In this document: positions 55,591 to 64,000 of the stretch, piece after piece
Layout of the letters: every line of letters starts with the position of its first letter
How positions within the stretch are numbered: the first letter of the stretch is position 1
Source: Zymoseptoria tritici IPO323
Lineage: Eukaryota > Ascomycota > Dothideomycetes > Mycosphaerellales > Mycosphaerellaceae
NCBI RefSeq assembly: GCF_000219625.1
Contig: NC_018215.1
Coordinates: forward strand, 806,001 to 870,000
Direction: 5' to 3'
Length of the DNA stretch: 64,000 nucleotides
The notes under the pieces: model-generated
The model's input: the letters and a program-made list of their open reading frames with translations, nothing else
What the model was told of the DNA's origin: nothing
The model's database searches: none
Translations under genes and position numbers: made by a program

Positions 55591-56096
55591 TTAGTGAGCA
55601 ACCGAGCCACCCTGGCTGATGTTCTTCACGCCGTCACGACCAGCGCTCTATGAGGTATCGTCAGAGATGTCACGAATGTTGTCACGAATATGTTGTCCAC
55701 TCACTCCAGTCTCGACGATCGAGCCCTTCTCCAAGATCTGCTTGACCACCTCATCGTCATTGCTCGTGCCAAACTCGCTCTCGAGAGAACCCTTCGAGGC
55801 GCCGTCCAAGATGCCCTGGTTACCGTGTCTATGAAGGAGAGGTATTGTCAGCTCCAAGCTCTTGATCTCCATGTCTTCCTGACCGCTGTTGTATAGCTCG
55901 GGGCAAGCTCCGATGCTCTTGACGGTATCACTCACCCTCCTGTGACAAAGACCTTGAAGCTGCTGACGACCTGCGCCAATGGCACGCTGCTGTCCTTCTT
56001 CCAGTCTTTCACGGCCTGCACCGAGTCGACGATCACGATGAAGTCGTCGTTGTTGCCCTTGTAGTGGACCTTGACTTCGGAAGCGTTGCCCTTCAT
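55591..56096 (-). CDS. RTC3: SBDS N-terminal-domain protein, RTC3-like
   Basis: Three exons (56096-55936, 55828-55705, 55647-55591; introns 107 and 57 bp) give 113 residues. Yeast Rtc3/Hgh-type SBDS-fold proteins (111 residues) are stand-alone versions of the N-terminal domain of the ribosome-maturation factor SBDS and affect RNA metabolism and telomere capping. Matching blocks: EVKVHYKGNNDDFIVIVDSV, VKDWKKDSSVPLAQVVSSFK, VFVTGGHGNQGILDGASKGS, LESEFGTSNDDEVVKQILEK and a Gly-rich tail (SAGRDGVKNISQGGSVAH). Both splices restore frame through the fold. It is encoded upstream of, and on the same strand as, the acidic-protein gene. Confidence 0.88.
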
Positions 56097-56790
56097 GATG
56101 GATGGTGTACGTGGGGTATGTTGTTGTTTGGTTGGTGTTGGTCGGAGTTCGATTGAAGCTTGAGAGGTGTTTTTCTGCGTTCAATGTTGGATTGTGGTAT
56201 TGTTCAAAGGAAGGAGGATTCAACAGTCGATGGATTTTGTAGCTGTCTGATGTCTCGTAATCGATCGCGTGCCTGGGACAGCTCCGTGGAGCTCCCTGAG
56301 GCAGTTGATGTCACGGCACGACGTCATTGGGCTGCAGGGGAAACGGCTCGAAATCCTTCAAGGTTGGCGTTTCAGCTGAAAGTGATCCCTTTCCAGTTGT
56401 TCCATCGCCGTGTACCATATGGATGAACGATCTGCTTGTGCACATACACAACTCGTGGCATTGAGACTGCGAGATAAGGTACAACAGAATTGACGTGGAC
56501 ACGAAAGAAGCTGCTATGTCAAGGCTCCAAGCACAGCCCACAGAGCGCTGTCATTCAACTGTGTCCAACAAGACAAGGAACACACCCCAGCAACACCTAA
56601 ACATCCGTCATGGCTCCACACGATTCGTCCGTAATCCACGACATTCCGGCGTATCCAGCACCTCTTCCAAGAAGATACCCTGCTCTCCAAAGCGTCTCGT
56701 CCAAGGGAAGACAATGCCCTTTCCAATCGTCTTCTCCAAGCAACATACTGACCTTCCCCAACTCATTCGCATCCAAAGGCCCTGAATCTC
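56097..56790. other. Intergenic, no gene recognised
   Basis: About 690 bp between the RTC3-like start and the RhoGEF stop. Nothing coding is supported. Confidence 0.4.
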
Positions 56791-59700
56791 CTATCTCTCC
56801 TGTCCAAACAGCCGTAACAATCGACTCTTGCTCTTCCTCGGCGCCTTCCCCGCAACAGCACCATTACTCGCCTCACCAACACCCATCCCCATCTCCAAAC
56901 TCTCATCCTTAACATGCAACATCGCCGGCGTCCTAGCCCTCTCCTGCACAACACTATACACCGGCGTACCCGTTCTCTTTTCTTCCCTCCTCTTCAGCTG
57001 GATCGGTGAAGGACCCGGCCTCGCCTGATCATCCACCACATCCTTCACGCTCTGTGCCCTTCTCAATCCCGACTGCTTGTTCTCATTCCCCAGCAACGGC
57101 GTGAACGGCCTTTCCATCGTCATCGTAAACGTTCTCAACGCCGACCTCTTCCTCTTATCCTTCGACGGACGTCCAATCTCAAAGTCCGCCGGTAAAAACG
57201 CATCCGGCGCCGTGTGAAAGTCGATCAGTGGCGGTCTCGACTGTCTGGAACTCATCGAGCTTCCCTCGCGTCCACTCTCACCTCGATTGCGCGGTGGCGG
57301 CATATCTTCCTTTCGCCAGGAACTCATGCTCGTGTAGCTTCCCGTGCGTTTCGAAGAGGAGAAGTTGCTCGTGATGCTCGCCATGCTGAATTTCCGAATG
57401 ACATGGTTGGCTCCAGCTCGAATTGGGTCGGAGCGGCGGACCATGCCTGGATAAGGCAGCAAATCTCGAGACCAGACGTCTGAGAGGATGGTCTCAAGGC
57501 GATGACGGTCTGCACGGCGTGGTGCGAGGGTCTGTACATGGCTAGGAGTGGCCACAGATTGCGAGCGTGGAATTTGGAAGGAGCCCTGAGAGGAATTGTC
57601 CATCACTTCCTTCACAGCTTGCGTGTTCTTGATGATGACTTGGTTCAAGTCCGCCGTAGGACCGATTGTCGCTGCTCGCTGGACGGACATGCGTCGCACA
57701 AAACTGCCCGGTTTGCCAAATGCTTTGCCGATGCTCTTCATGTCTGCCGTGAGAGGTGACTGCAGTTCGAAGACATTCGCCTTTCCTTCAGCGACAGCCG
57801 CAATCTGAGTTTCGATGCCACTGGCGATGTGTGTTCGCCAGACTTCAGACTCCACCGCTGAACAAGCCGTGAAGATGAGTTCATACATCCTCGCACCCTG
57901 TTCGAAGACTACCTTCCACGCATGCGGAGCAGTGTGGCACTGTAGCCCCTTCGCATTATCCGTCTCTTCGATCGTTGCATTGGCCAATGTGATGCTCACC
58001 AAAATGCTGTATTTCGACTGATCTTCATCGCAAGAAGCCAGGAGAAGACACGACTCGAACAGGACGCAGATTACATAGGCACCTTTGATGCGGTCCCGAC
58101 TGCGGTAGGCAATGTACAACGATCCGCAGAGCGAGACCCGACCGAGGAGTTGTAGGAAGATTGAGCGTGGGACTTGACTGGAAAATGTGAGGCGGTCACC
58201 GATGAGCCAGGTCATTTCCAGTGCTCGTGCGCGGGCTGGATTTTCCTTTGCGGCATTCATGCGGTGGCAGACAGAGTTCAGTTTGAGTCGAAGTTCTTCG
58301 ATTTCGGCGTGTGATATCGGGTCATCGCACGCGGGTGTGAGTTTGTGAAGGTCGCTGAAAAGGAGCTCGTACCTTGGAAGGCGTTGGATGGGCTGCGAGT
58401 TTGTTTCAGCATGACCACATCTCTTACTCGTTGGAGTTCCTCACCTTGATCAACAAATCCTTGACCGTCATCGCCCTCTTCCGGTTCGCCTCCCTCGTCC
58501 TCATGGGATTGACGTGCGCCGATATGGCCTCGATGGCTTTATCAAAGTCCGCCCATCCCGAAATCGCTCGTTGTGTATCGTCGACGTCACGCTGGATCAA
58601 ATCATAGTTGGCGCCGTAGTCCTCGTAGGCCGCGAATCGTAACATCTGTGGTACACGTTTTGGTTCAGCACTCTTTGTTCGTCGATCACTTCATCATCAT
58701 CCTACGTTGTCCGAAAACGCTTTCGCCACCGCGGCGATCGTCTGTGGGCTGCACCGCAACACGACCTGTGCATCATCAGACGAAGATCGACTGATGTTCA
58801 AAGACCGCCGTCCCTGCCGGATTGTAGCAAGCGTCGATCGATTCGGTGTCGTTCTTTGAGGGACCGCGTCCATGCTGTGCCATCGATTGTGGGCTCGTAA
58901 TGGTAAAGGTAGGCGGGCAATGGTTTGGTCGTACTCGGCGAAAGGCACGATTCGATGGAGACAGCCGAGAATGTCGTCGTGCAAATGTAGAATGTCGGCG
59001 ATGGTGCGCTGGGTAGAGGTGCGGGCGAAGCTTGTTGCTGTTGGTTGATGGGCGAGGATGGTGAAGTATGCCTGCGAACAACCGGCATTGTCAGCTTTGG
59101 TAATCAGCGAGAGGCTCAGTATACGCACATTAGACAAAGCCTTCACATCCGCGACATAACTCTCCTCCGTCCTGATCAGCTCTTCAAGTTTCTCCCTTCT
59201 TTTTCGAGCTCGTTGTTTTGCCGCTTCATCGATGATAGACCGTCGACTTTCTATCGAGAGTCGTATCTCGGACCCGGAGACGATGCTGCTCCGCTGATGG
59301 CCTCGTCTGAAGCGAGTCGTGCGCCGGGACAATGTTGCCATGCTTGCGCTGGCGAGGGTGGCTGTCGCAGATCGTACTGCGGTAACGAAGCGGACGGAAG
59401 AACCTTGAGAGTCGGAGTGATAATGTCGGCCGGGACTGAGGTATTGTTGTCCTGGTGATGCGGCTCGAGTGTCAAAGTCGTCCAAAGTCCATCGTTCTTT
59501 TCGCGGTGAGAGAAGTTGAGGATGATTATGTCGTTTTCTGCGCAGTTTGCTGACCCATCTGCTGAATGCTGGAGGCTGCTGATGTTGTGATTCGGATGCT
59601 GGACCGGCAATGTCGACCATCGGTGTCGCCTGGCCTTCGCGGTGGAAGTGTGGATCGAAGTCGTCCTCAAGCTCGTGCTCGGCAATATCGTTCAGCTCTT

Positions 59701-60208
59701 CCTCCGATTCGGATCCAGCTGAGAGCTCCACAGGTACTTGACATGTCTGTATGGGCGACGGTATGAGTTCATCGTCGCCTTCAATGACATCTCCCAGCCT
59801 CGCTTCTGTTTGCTCAGAGCCAGGAACTGAGTCTAGTCGTATCCTGCCACTGAACGCACTCGCAGAGCTAGTCCTCCTCGAACCGGTGGCAGTTGCTTCA
59901 GTCCCGCTTCTTTCGATCGGAGCTCTTAATCTGCCACTGTATCCCAAACTCATCGACGAGCTGGAATGCGGCGCGGGTGGTGTCGGGCCTGGAGAGCTCG
60001 CATGTCGACGAAAGGGTCGTGAAGGGATGGCCCAGGATCCGACGGAGGACAGAGAGCTGGTAGATATGCTGCGAAGTCGTCTGTGCTGTACCGTACGGCT
60101 GGATCCAAGACTGGCGATGGGAGAACATGATCGGTTGGAGGATGGGTGATCAACGAGAGGATTGAGAAGAGTACTGCTGGCGGCTAAAGAGAGGATGTAC
60201 GAAGACAT
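56791..60208 (-). CDS. Rho guanine nucleotide exchange factor (DH-PH)
   Basis: Four exons (60208-59129, 59071-58706, 58645-58445, 58392-56791; introns 52-60 bp) give 1082 residues. The Ser-rich N third is disordered. The DH domain begins near residue 333 (KRREKLEELIRTEESYVADV, conserved region 1), continues through exon 2 (AYFTILAHQPTATSFARTS, DILHLHDDILGCLHRIVPFA) and exon 3 (AAYEDYGANYDLIQRDVDD), and the catalytic helix crosses the last intron: LLIK then PIQRLPRYELLFSDLHKLTP. A PH-like region follows (MTWLIGDRLTFSSQVPRSIF, GRVSLCGSLYIAYRSRDRIK, GAYVICVLFESCLLLASC, AWKVVFEQGARMYELIFTAC). The tail is basic and disordered with a final RLLRLFGQER. GEFs of this type activate Rho1 or Cdc42 in polarity and wall integrity; the target is not known. 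The 5' limit is the first in-frame ATG and may be incomplete. Confidence 0.88.
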
Positions 60209-61962
60209 TACTTTGGCGGTACTGCGGACTCATGAAAAGGAGTACGGGTGGGCTAAGGGGTATACTGGTAAGAGTGTTGTGAACGAGATAAGATGACCAA
60301 AAGAAGAGAAAGGAGGGATGTAAGATGAGAAAGTGCTGCTGGAATCGAGATGTACTTACCGCCTCCTCGGTGTCAATGGACATATCTGGTCATATTTAGC
60401 ATATCGGCGGAGCAGGGACGATAGGGCGTCATTCTGCTTGATCTTGAGCATTCCGTTGTGTCTCTTCCTCCCAGGCTGTGAAGTAGATTTCACAGCGATA
60501 TTCGTCTTGGTCACGAAGCTTTCGAGCATTCATTCTTATGCAAAAAGTTCATTCAGCACTGAGGTGAGGTAGTCAAGAATCGTCACGGACTGAGATGCAT
60601 CCATTGTTCATGTCACAGCATTGGTGGTTGATGATGGAAGAGAGAAGGTTGCGATGCCGACGGTAGGGTTAGGGTTTGGGCAGCGAGCGTTGGAGAACGA
60701 TTCGTGGGCCACGTGGATCTGCAAGGATTGCGCCTCAACGGCAGGACCCGCATTTCACAAACGGCTCAAATGCGACGACATGTCATTCTTCTCGTCACTG
60801 TCTTTTCGATATCATTTTGGAAATGGTCGCGGAGACTATATTATTCCGCCGTGCGTCGATGTGTCCCTTCAGGAGCGCCAAGCAAGACTTTTCGGCCTCC
60901 CTCACACCTTTCCGGCACCGGCCATGACCGAGAAACGGAGGAGAACAAGAAAATGCAGAGGAGAGGTACAAGACATACGAAAGAGTTGCAGATAGAGGAA
61001 TGGATATCGACCACCAGCTTTGCACGATGATAAAGGTATCGGGAACACTCGAGGAACGCCGTTGCGCGACTCGGCATGCCGTGTTCGGGCCGGCATTGCA
61101 AGAATCTACGATCCGCTTGAAGTGCACACAAAAGATCGAACTGAGTCTCAAGTGCTATGACTGTGGTATCTGAATGCCATGTATCATTGCAACGGGATGG
61201 AAATCATTTGTAGCCTTCAAGTAGTGCTGTGTATTCGCGGATGCCTTCTGCCACAGTTCAACACCTGTGCACTAAGCCTCAGTGCCATTGCCAGCCGAAT
61301 CTGGATGACTGCGATCGGTGGCCTTGGACTTGTATATCGCTTGCGTCCGGAAGCCTGCGAATTTCTGATCATTGCAGGATACCGATCTCCGATCTGTGCT
61401 GGACCGTGCCGCGAGAGCGTGCCATTCCCAATCAGGATCCCCCGAGGCTCCGATGGCCTCGAACACTTGAGATGTAGGCTCGAGGAGATCACTCGTCCAG
61501 AACGATATCGTGGTCTTCGAGTTTCTCTGGCTGCGAGGCGTCTCTGCTTCCTCAATATGCTTCCCGGTCGAAGGTGTTCTGGCATGCTCTCGCCGGATCT
61601 GTGATCGGTCGCCTGCGTCCGTGGATTTTGACGGTTGCTTTCCAGGTTAAACTGGATATGGATGCTTTCCACTGGGAGTGGCCGGTCTCCATAGCATTCT
61701 CCCACTCTGCAGAACAGTGGCTCGCATCTCGTCAGTATGCGTCAGTACACAGTGCCTAGAGATCCGCGTCCAAAACAAAATCTTTGTTTACCCTTCCTCC
61801 ATCTTTCCTTCCTCAACATCCACAACACACAATATCAGTGAGTATCACTACAGCACTCCAAATCACTTCCTCGATCACATGCTAATGACCCTCACAGAGC
61901 TAAGTTTATCAAATTGACCAAATCCACAAAAAGCGAACTATACTTACCAGAGGTGAAGGAAG
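60209..61962. other. Intergenic with a telomere-like repeat and a 5' UTR intron
   Basis: 1.75 kb. It holds the RhoGEF promoter. TAGGG-TTAGGG-TTTGGG at 60664-60680 is a short telomere-like tract. A convincing intron signature (GTGAGT at 61838 to CTCACAG at 61897, with TGCTAATGACC before the acceptor) lies after a pyrimidine-rich leader and probably is a 5' UTR intron of the next gene. Confidence 0.45.
60664..60680 (+). repeat. Interstitial telomere-like tract
   Basis: About two and a half TTAGGG-type units (TAGGGTTAGGGTTTGGG). It may be a remnant or a binding site for a Tbf1-like TTAGGG factor. Confidence 0.6.
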
Positions 61963-62627
61963 ATGTTCTTCTTTTCGAAGAAGAAGGTGTTGTCGGTGGT
62001 GAGTTTCAACTTCCTTTTGCTCATCGTTCTTTCTTCTCTCGGACAACCATGCCCATGAGGTCCATCTCATGCTTTCAAAACCACACACTGGCTGCGAGTC
62101 GGAGTTTCGCTTTTGTCACCACCGCTGTTCACTATGGACTGTGCCTTCGACCTTCACTCCACACCGCTGAGCACCACCTCATGCATTCAACATCTCACCT
62201 TGCCTGCGAGTCAAGCATCCGCTGTCTTCCACCTGCTTCCGAAGGCCGTCCAAACTCCCCGCGAATGGTCTCCAACCCAAGCACACCAAATCATCTCTTG
62301 CTCTCGAGACAAACACCGCTCTTCTCCGGCATCGCTTCCGCTCTCCGTTCACAAACCATGCCAATTGGATCCATCTCATACACATGGACTCGTTTCTTGT
62401 TTCAGAGTCACATTTCGCGTTTACACCAACCTGCTTCCGCTTTTCTTTCACATACCATGCCAATGAACCACAGGCTGACAGTTCAATAGAGGGTGACGGT
62501 GAAGAGGGTGTGGCGGAGGGTGAGGGAGGTGTTCGGGTGGAGGGACACGCGGAGGGAGGAGGTGTTCGTGGTACACCAGCTCAACCGGGTGTACCGCGTG
62601 AAGGTGAGCAGTGATTCTGATTATTAA
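61963..62627 (+). CDS. Tiny basic protein (57 aa), spliced, unknown
   Basis: Two coding exons (61963-61998 and 62490-62627) separated by a 491-bp intron, much longer than neighbours, plus a likely 5' UTR intron (61838-61897). The product starts MFFFSKKKVLSV and continues RVTVKRVWRRVREVFGWRDT, RREEVFVVHQLNRVYRVK, ending VSSDSDY. In this frame almost every third codon base is G or C, unlike the other two frames, which supports coding. It is strongly basic with Arg/Val/Trp helices and an acidic end. No signal peptide or known domain. A second acceptor 16 bp upstream (CCACAG at 62473) would join a different open frame (Gly/Glu-rich, ending at 62614), giving a 58-residue protein of other sequence. 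The intron is made of degenerate repeats. Gene existence is likely, function unknown. Confidence 0.55.
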
Positions 62628-63208
62628 GGGGAACATGGTCACCCGACCAGGACGTTCGAGACCTTCACCGAAACCCGGGATCCAGACCGCGACGATCAGC
62701 GAGGACGTCTGAGCCATCGGCTGCCGAATACAATCGACACTGAACTCGACATCCCAGCGGCGGAGCGGCGACACACCCATCTCGACCATGGAACGATATT
62801 TTGAGCCATCGACTGCCGAATACAATCGACACCGAACTCGACTTCCGACATGCACACTTGGGGGATTCAGGACCCTTGGAGTTGACTCACATCCACCACT
62901 TTCGCTCAGTTCCCCTTGATAATCAGATTCACATTTCCTTTCCCCTTGTTTTTTCCTTTTTGTTTGAGCTTGCTTACTTCACAGGATCGATGCCTGAGGC
63001 ATCAGAGAGGGCTTGGCGTTTGTTTGTTTCTTCACCTAGAGATCTCCTCGAGCTTAGCTCGAGCTTCGCCATCACCACCACGCCGATCGAGTTGGCCACA
63101 TGCCCACAAGCGGCCTTGAATTTCTGGAAGCACAAGAGAGTGGTATGTGGTCTTCCAGCTTCATCACTCCCAACCAACGCTAACTTCCGATCAGAACACC
63201 ACCTCAGC
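62628..63208. other. Intergenic with 44-bp direct repeat
   Basis: About 580 bp. Two direct copies of a ~44-bp unit (start GAGCCATCG, containing GCCGAATACAATCGACAC) lie at 62711-62754 and 62803-62846. Promoter of the SFR1-like gene must be here. Confidence 0.5.
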
Positions 63209-63904
63209 ATGTCCGCCGTCAAGCGCAAGAGAGCAGAGATTGCCACCAACCGACTCAGCAAGCCATTCCGGTCACCCCTCGGCACAGGAAGAAAGACATC
63301 ATCAGCCACCACCACCTCATTGGACGTCACCATTCGCAAGACCAAGAACGACATCGACACACTCAAGCAAGCACATGCACTCTCAACATCATCCACAGAC
63401 GCAGATCTGGAGGTACGTTCCGCAGTGACAGAGACATCTTCGACACCTGCTGATCACCATACTTCACTTTAGGCCCTCATCGACAAATGGCGCCTTGCCT
63501 CACAGGCCATCGCGGAGGAGCTATTCGGGACGGTGAAGGAAAAGGTATGCAGGATGGGAGGAGTGGCAGCATGGAGGGAGGCGGAACGGTCGAAGCGAGA
63601 TAGGATGAAGGACTGGGGTGCGGAGGATGCCGTTCAAGATGACGATGATGCCGACTGCGAATTCGACGAGGAGGGAGAGGAGCTACCGGAGGACGAGCAG
63701 GAGTACAGGAAGGCCATGAAGCGACAGGCAAGGGAAGAAATGCAGGCAGCAGCAGATCCACCAGACGAACCACCACCAGAAGAGGCTGCCGCCGAGGATG
63801 TCATTCAGGAGGAAGATAGTTTTACGATGGGAACGATGCTGCGATCGATGCGGGTGGAGCTGGACTTGATTGGATGGGATGCGGAGGGAGAGAGATGGGT
63901 ATAA
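63209..63904 (+). CDS. SFR1: SFR1/MEI5-type Swi5-dependent recombination mediator
   Basis: Two exons (63209-63412, 63473-63904; 60-bp phase-0 intron) give 211 residues. Sfr1 (Mei5 in budding yeast) binds Swi5 and promotes strand exchange by Rad51/Dmc1. The N end has the short basic RAD51/Swi5-family motif (AEIATNRLSKPFRSPLGTG), followed by a coiled-coil start (VTIRKTKNDIDTLKQAHAL). The second exon carries the conserved C-terminal domain: LIDKWRLASQAIAEELFGTV, KEKVCRMGGVAAWREAERS, an acidic linker, and MGTMLRSMRVELDLIGWD at the end. Splicing joins DADLE to ALIDKW without a stop. ATG 63209 is preferred because the basic motif follows it; the frame is open further upstream, perhaps through an unspliced 5' UTR intron. 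Confidence 0.85.
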
Positions 63905-64000
63905 GGCGTTATTGGGAGTTTCAAGGCGTTCGTAGTTGTTCAATTTCAGATTGAAGCAACAACATCTTCTTCCGCCTCAAATGTTCTTCTTGTGACATCT
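63905..64000. other. 3' flank of SFR1-like gene
   Basis: The last ~95 bp follow the stop codon; nothing recognisable, and the window ends here. Confidence 0.4.

Noticed and set aside
60621..60995. 124-codon plus-strand ORF with several cysteines
   Set aside because: Cysteine spacing is irregular, no signal peptide, and adjacent frames are similarly open.
62474..62614. Gly/Glu-rich frame as the main product of the tiny gene
   Set aside because: Codon third positions in that frame look non-coding compared with the RVTVKRVW frame; kept only as an alternative.
1..64000. Transposons, CRISPR arrays, viral copies
   Set aside because: No transposase, reverse transcriptase, integrase, terminal repeats or regularly spaced repeat array was seen.

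Overview
This window looks like nuclear DNA of a filamentous ascomycete (Pezizomycotina). The genes are densely packed on both strands. They are split by short GT-AG introns, mostly 50-80 bp, often with CTGAC/CTAAT-like branch sites and several very small exons. Products include a TEA-domain AbaA/Tec1-type developmental regulator, a urease, a GID-complex RanBPM protein, a CAP10/GT90 glycosyltransferase and several small secreted cysteine-rich proteins. Overall style and the effector-like genes suggest a Dothideomycete, but that rank is inference. No mobile element, CRISPR array or convincing tRNA/rRNA gene was found.

Left part (0.7-25.2 kb) is mostly conserved housekeeping: a large membrane-tailed fungal protein (741-4329, -), a CCC1/VIT1 vacuolar metal transporter (5730-6661, -), a RAX1-like RGS membrane protein (7731-9127, +), urease (9580-12237, +), a small zinc-ribbon protein (12809-13580, -), dynein light chain LC8 in seven exons (14221-14882, -), the five-RRM rRNA-processing factor MRD1 (15121-17821, +), the AbaA-like TEA factor (18620-20874, +), a tandem pair of paralogous small proteins of which one carries an in-frame stop (21163-22673, -), and a coilin-like nuclear protein (23018-25234, -).

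Middle part (25.2-41 kb) is looser and more accessory. Three short genes for secreted cysteine-rich proteins lie at 27047-27343, 28096-28417 and 31037-31505, with a C2H2 zinc-finger gene among them (29184-30323) and a fourth secreted-protein gene at 39108-39530. Between these sit a membrane J-domain protein (32886-34083), RNA polymerase I subunit RPA43 (34687-35379) and the RanBPM/GID1 protein (36177-38295). The gene-poor stretches hold short direct repeats.

Right part (41-64 kb) returns to conserved genes: INO80 subunit IES4, an F-box protein, a GT90 glycosyltransferase, a DUF2237 protein, a very large sterol-glucosyltransferase-like protein with a VPS13/ATG2-like segment and ubiquitin-interacting motifs, an uncharacterised acidic protein, an SBDS-domain RTC3-like protein, a DH-PH RhoGEF, a tiny basic protein gene with a long repeat-rich intron (61963-62627), and an SFR1/MEI5-type recombination mediator (63209-63904).

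The genes do not form one pathway. The most interesting signals are the secreted cysteine-rich protein neighbourhood, a cluster of CATTCY boxes in front of the TEA-factor gene that suggests autoregulation, a GC-AG intron, a newly pseudogenised paralogue, coilin- and VPS13-like architectures, and the tiny gene at 61963-62627. Exon boundaries were set by eye from splice signals, frame and family similarity; all similarity statements are from memory of protein families, not from searches.
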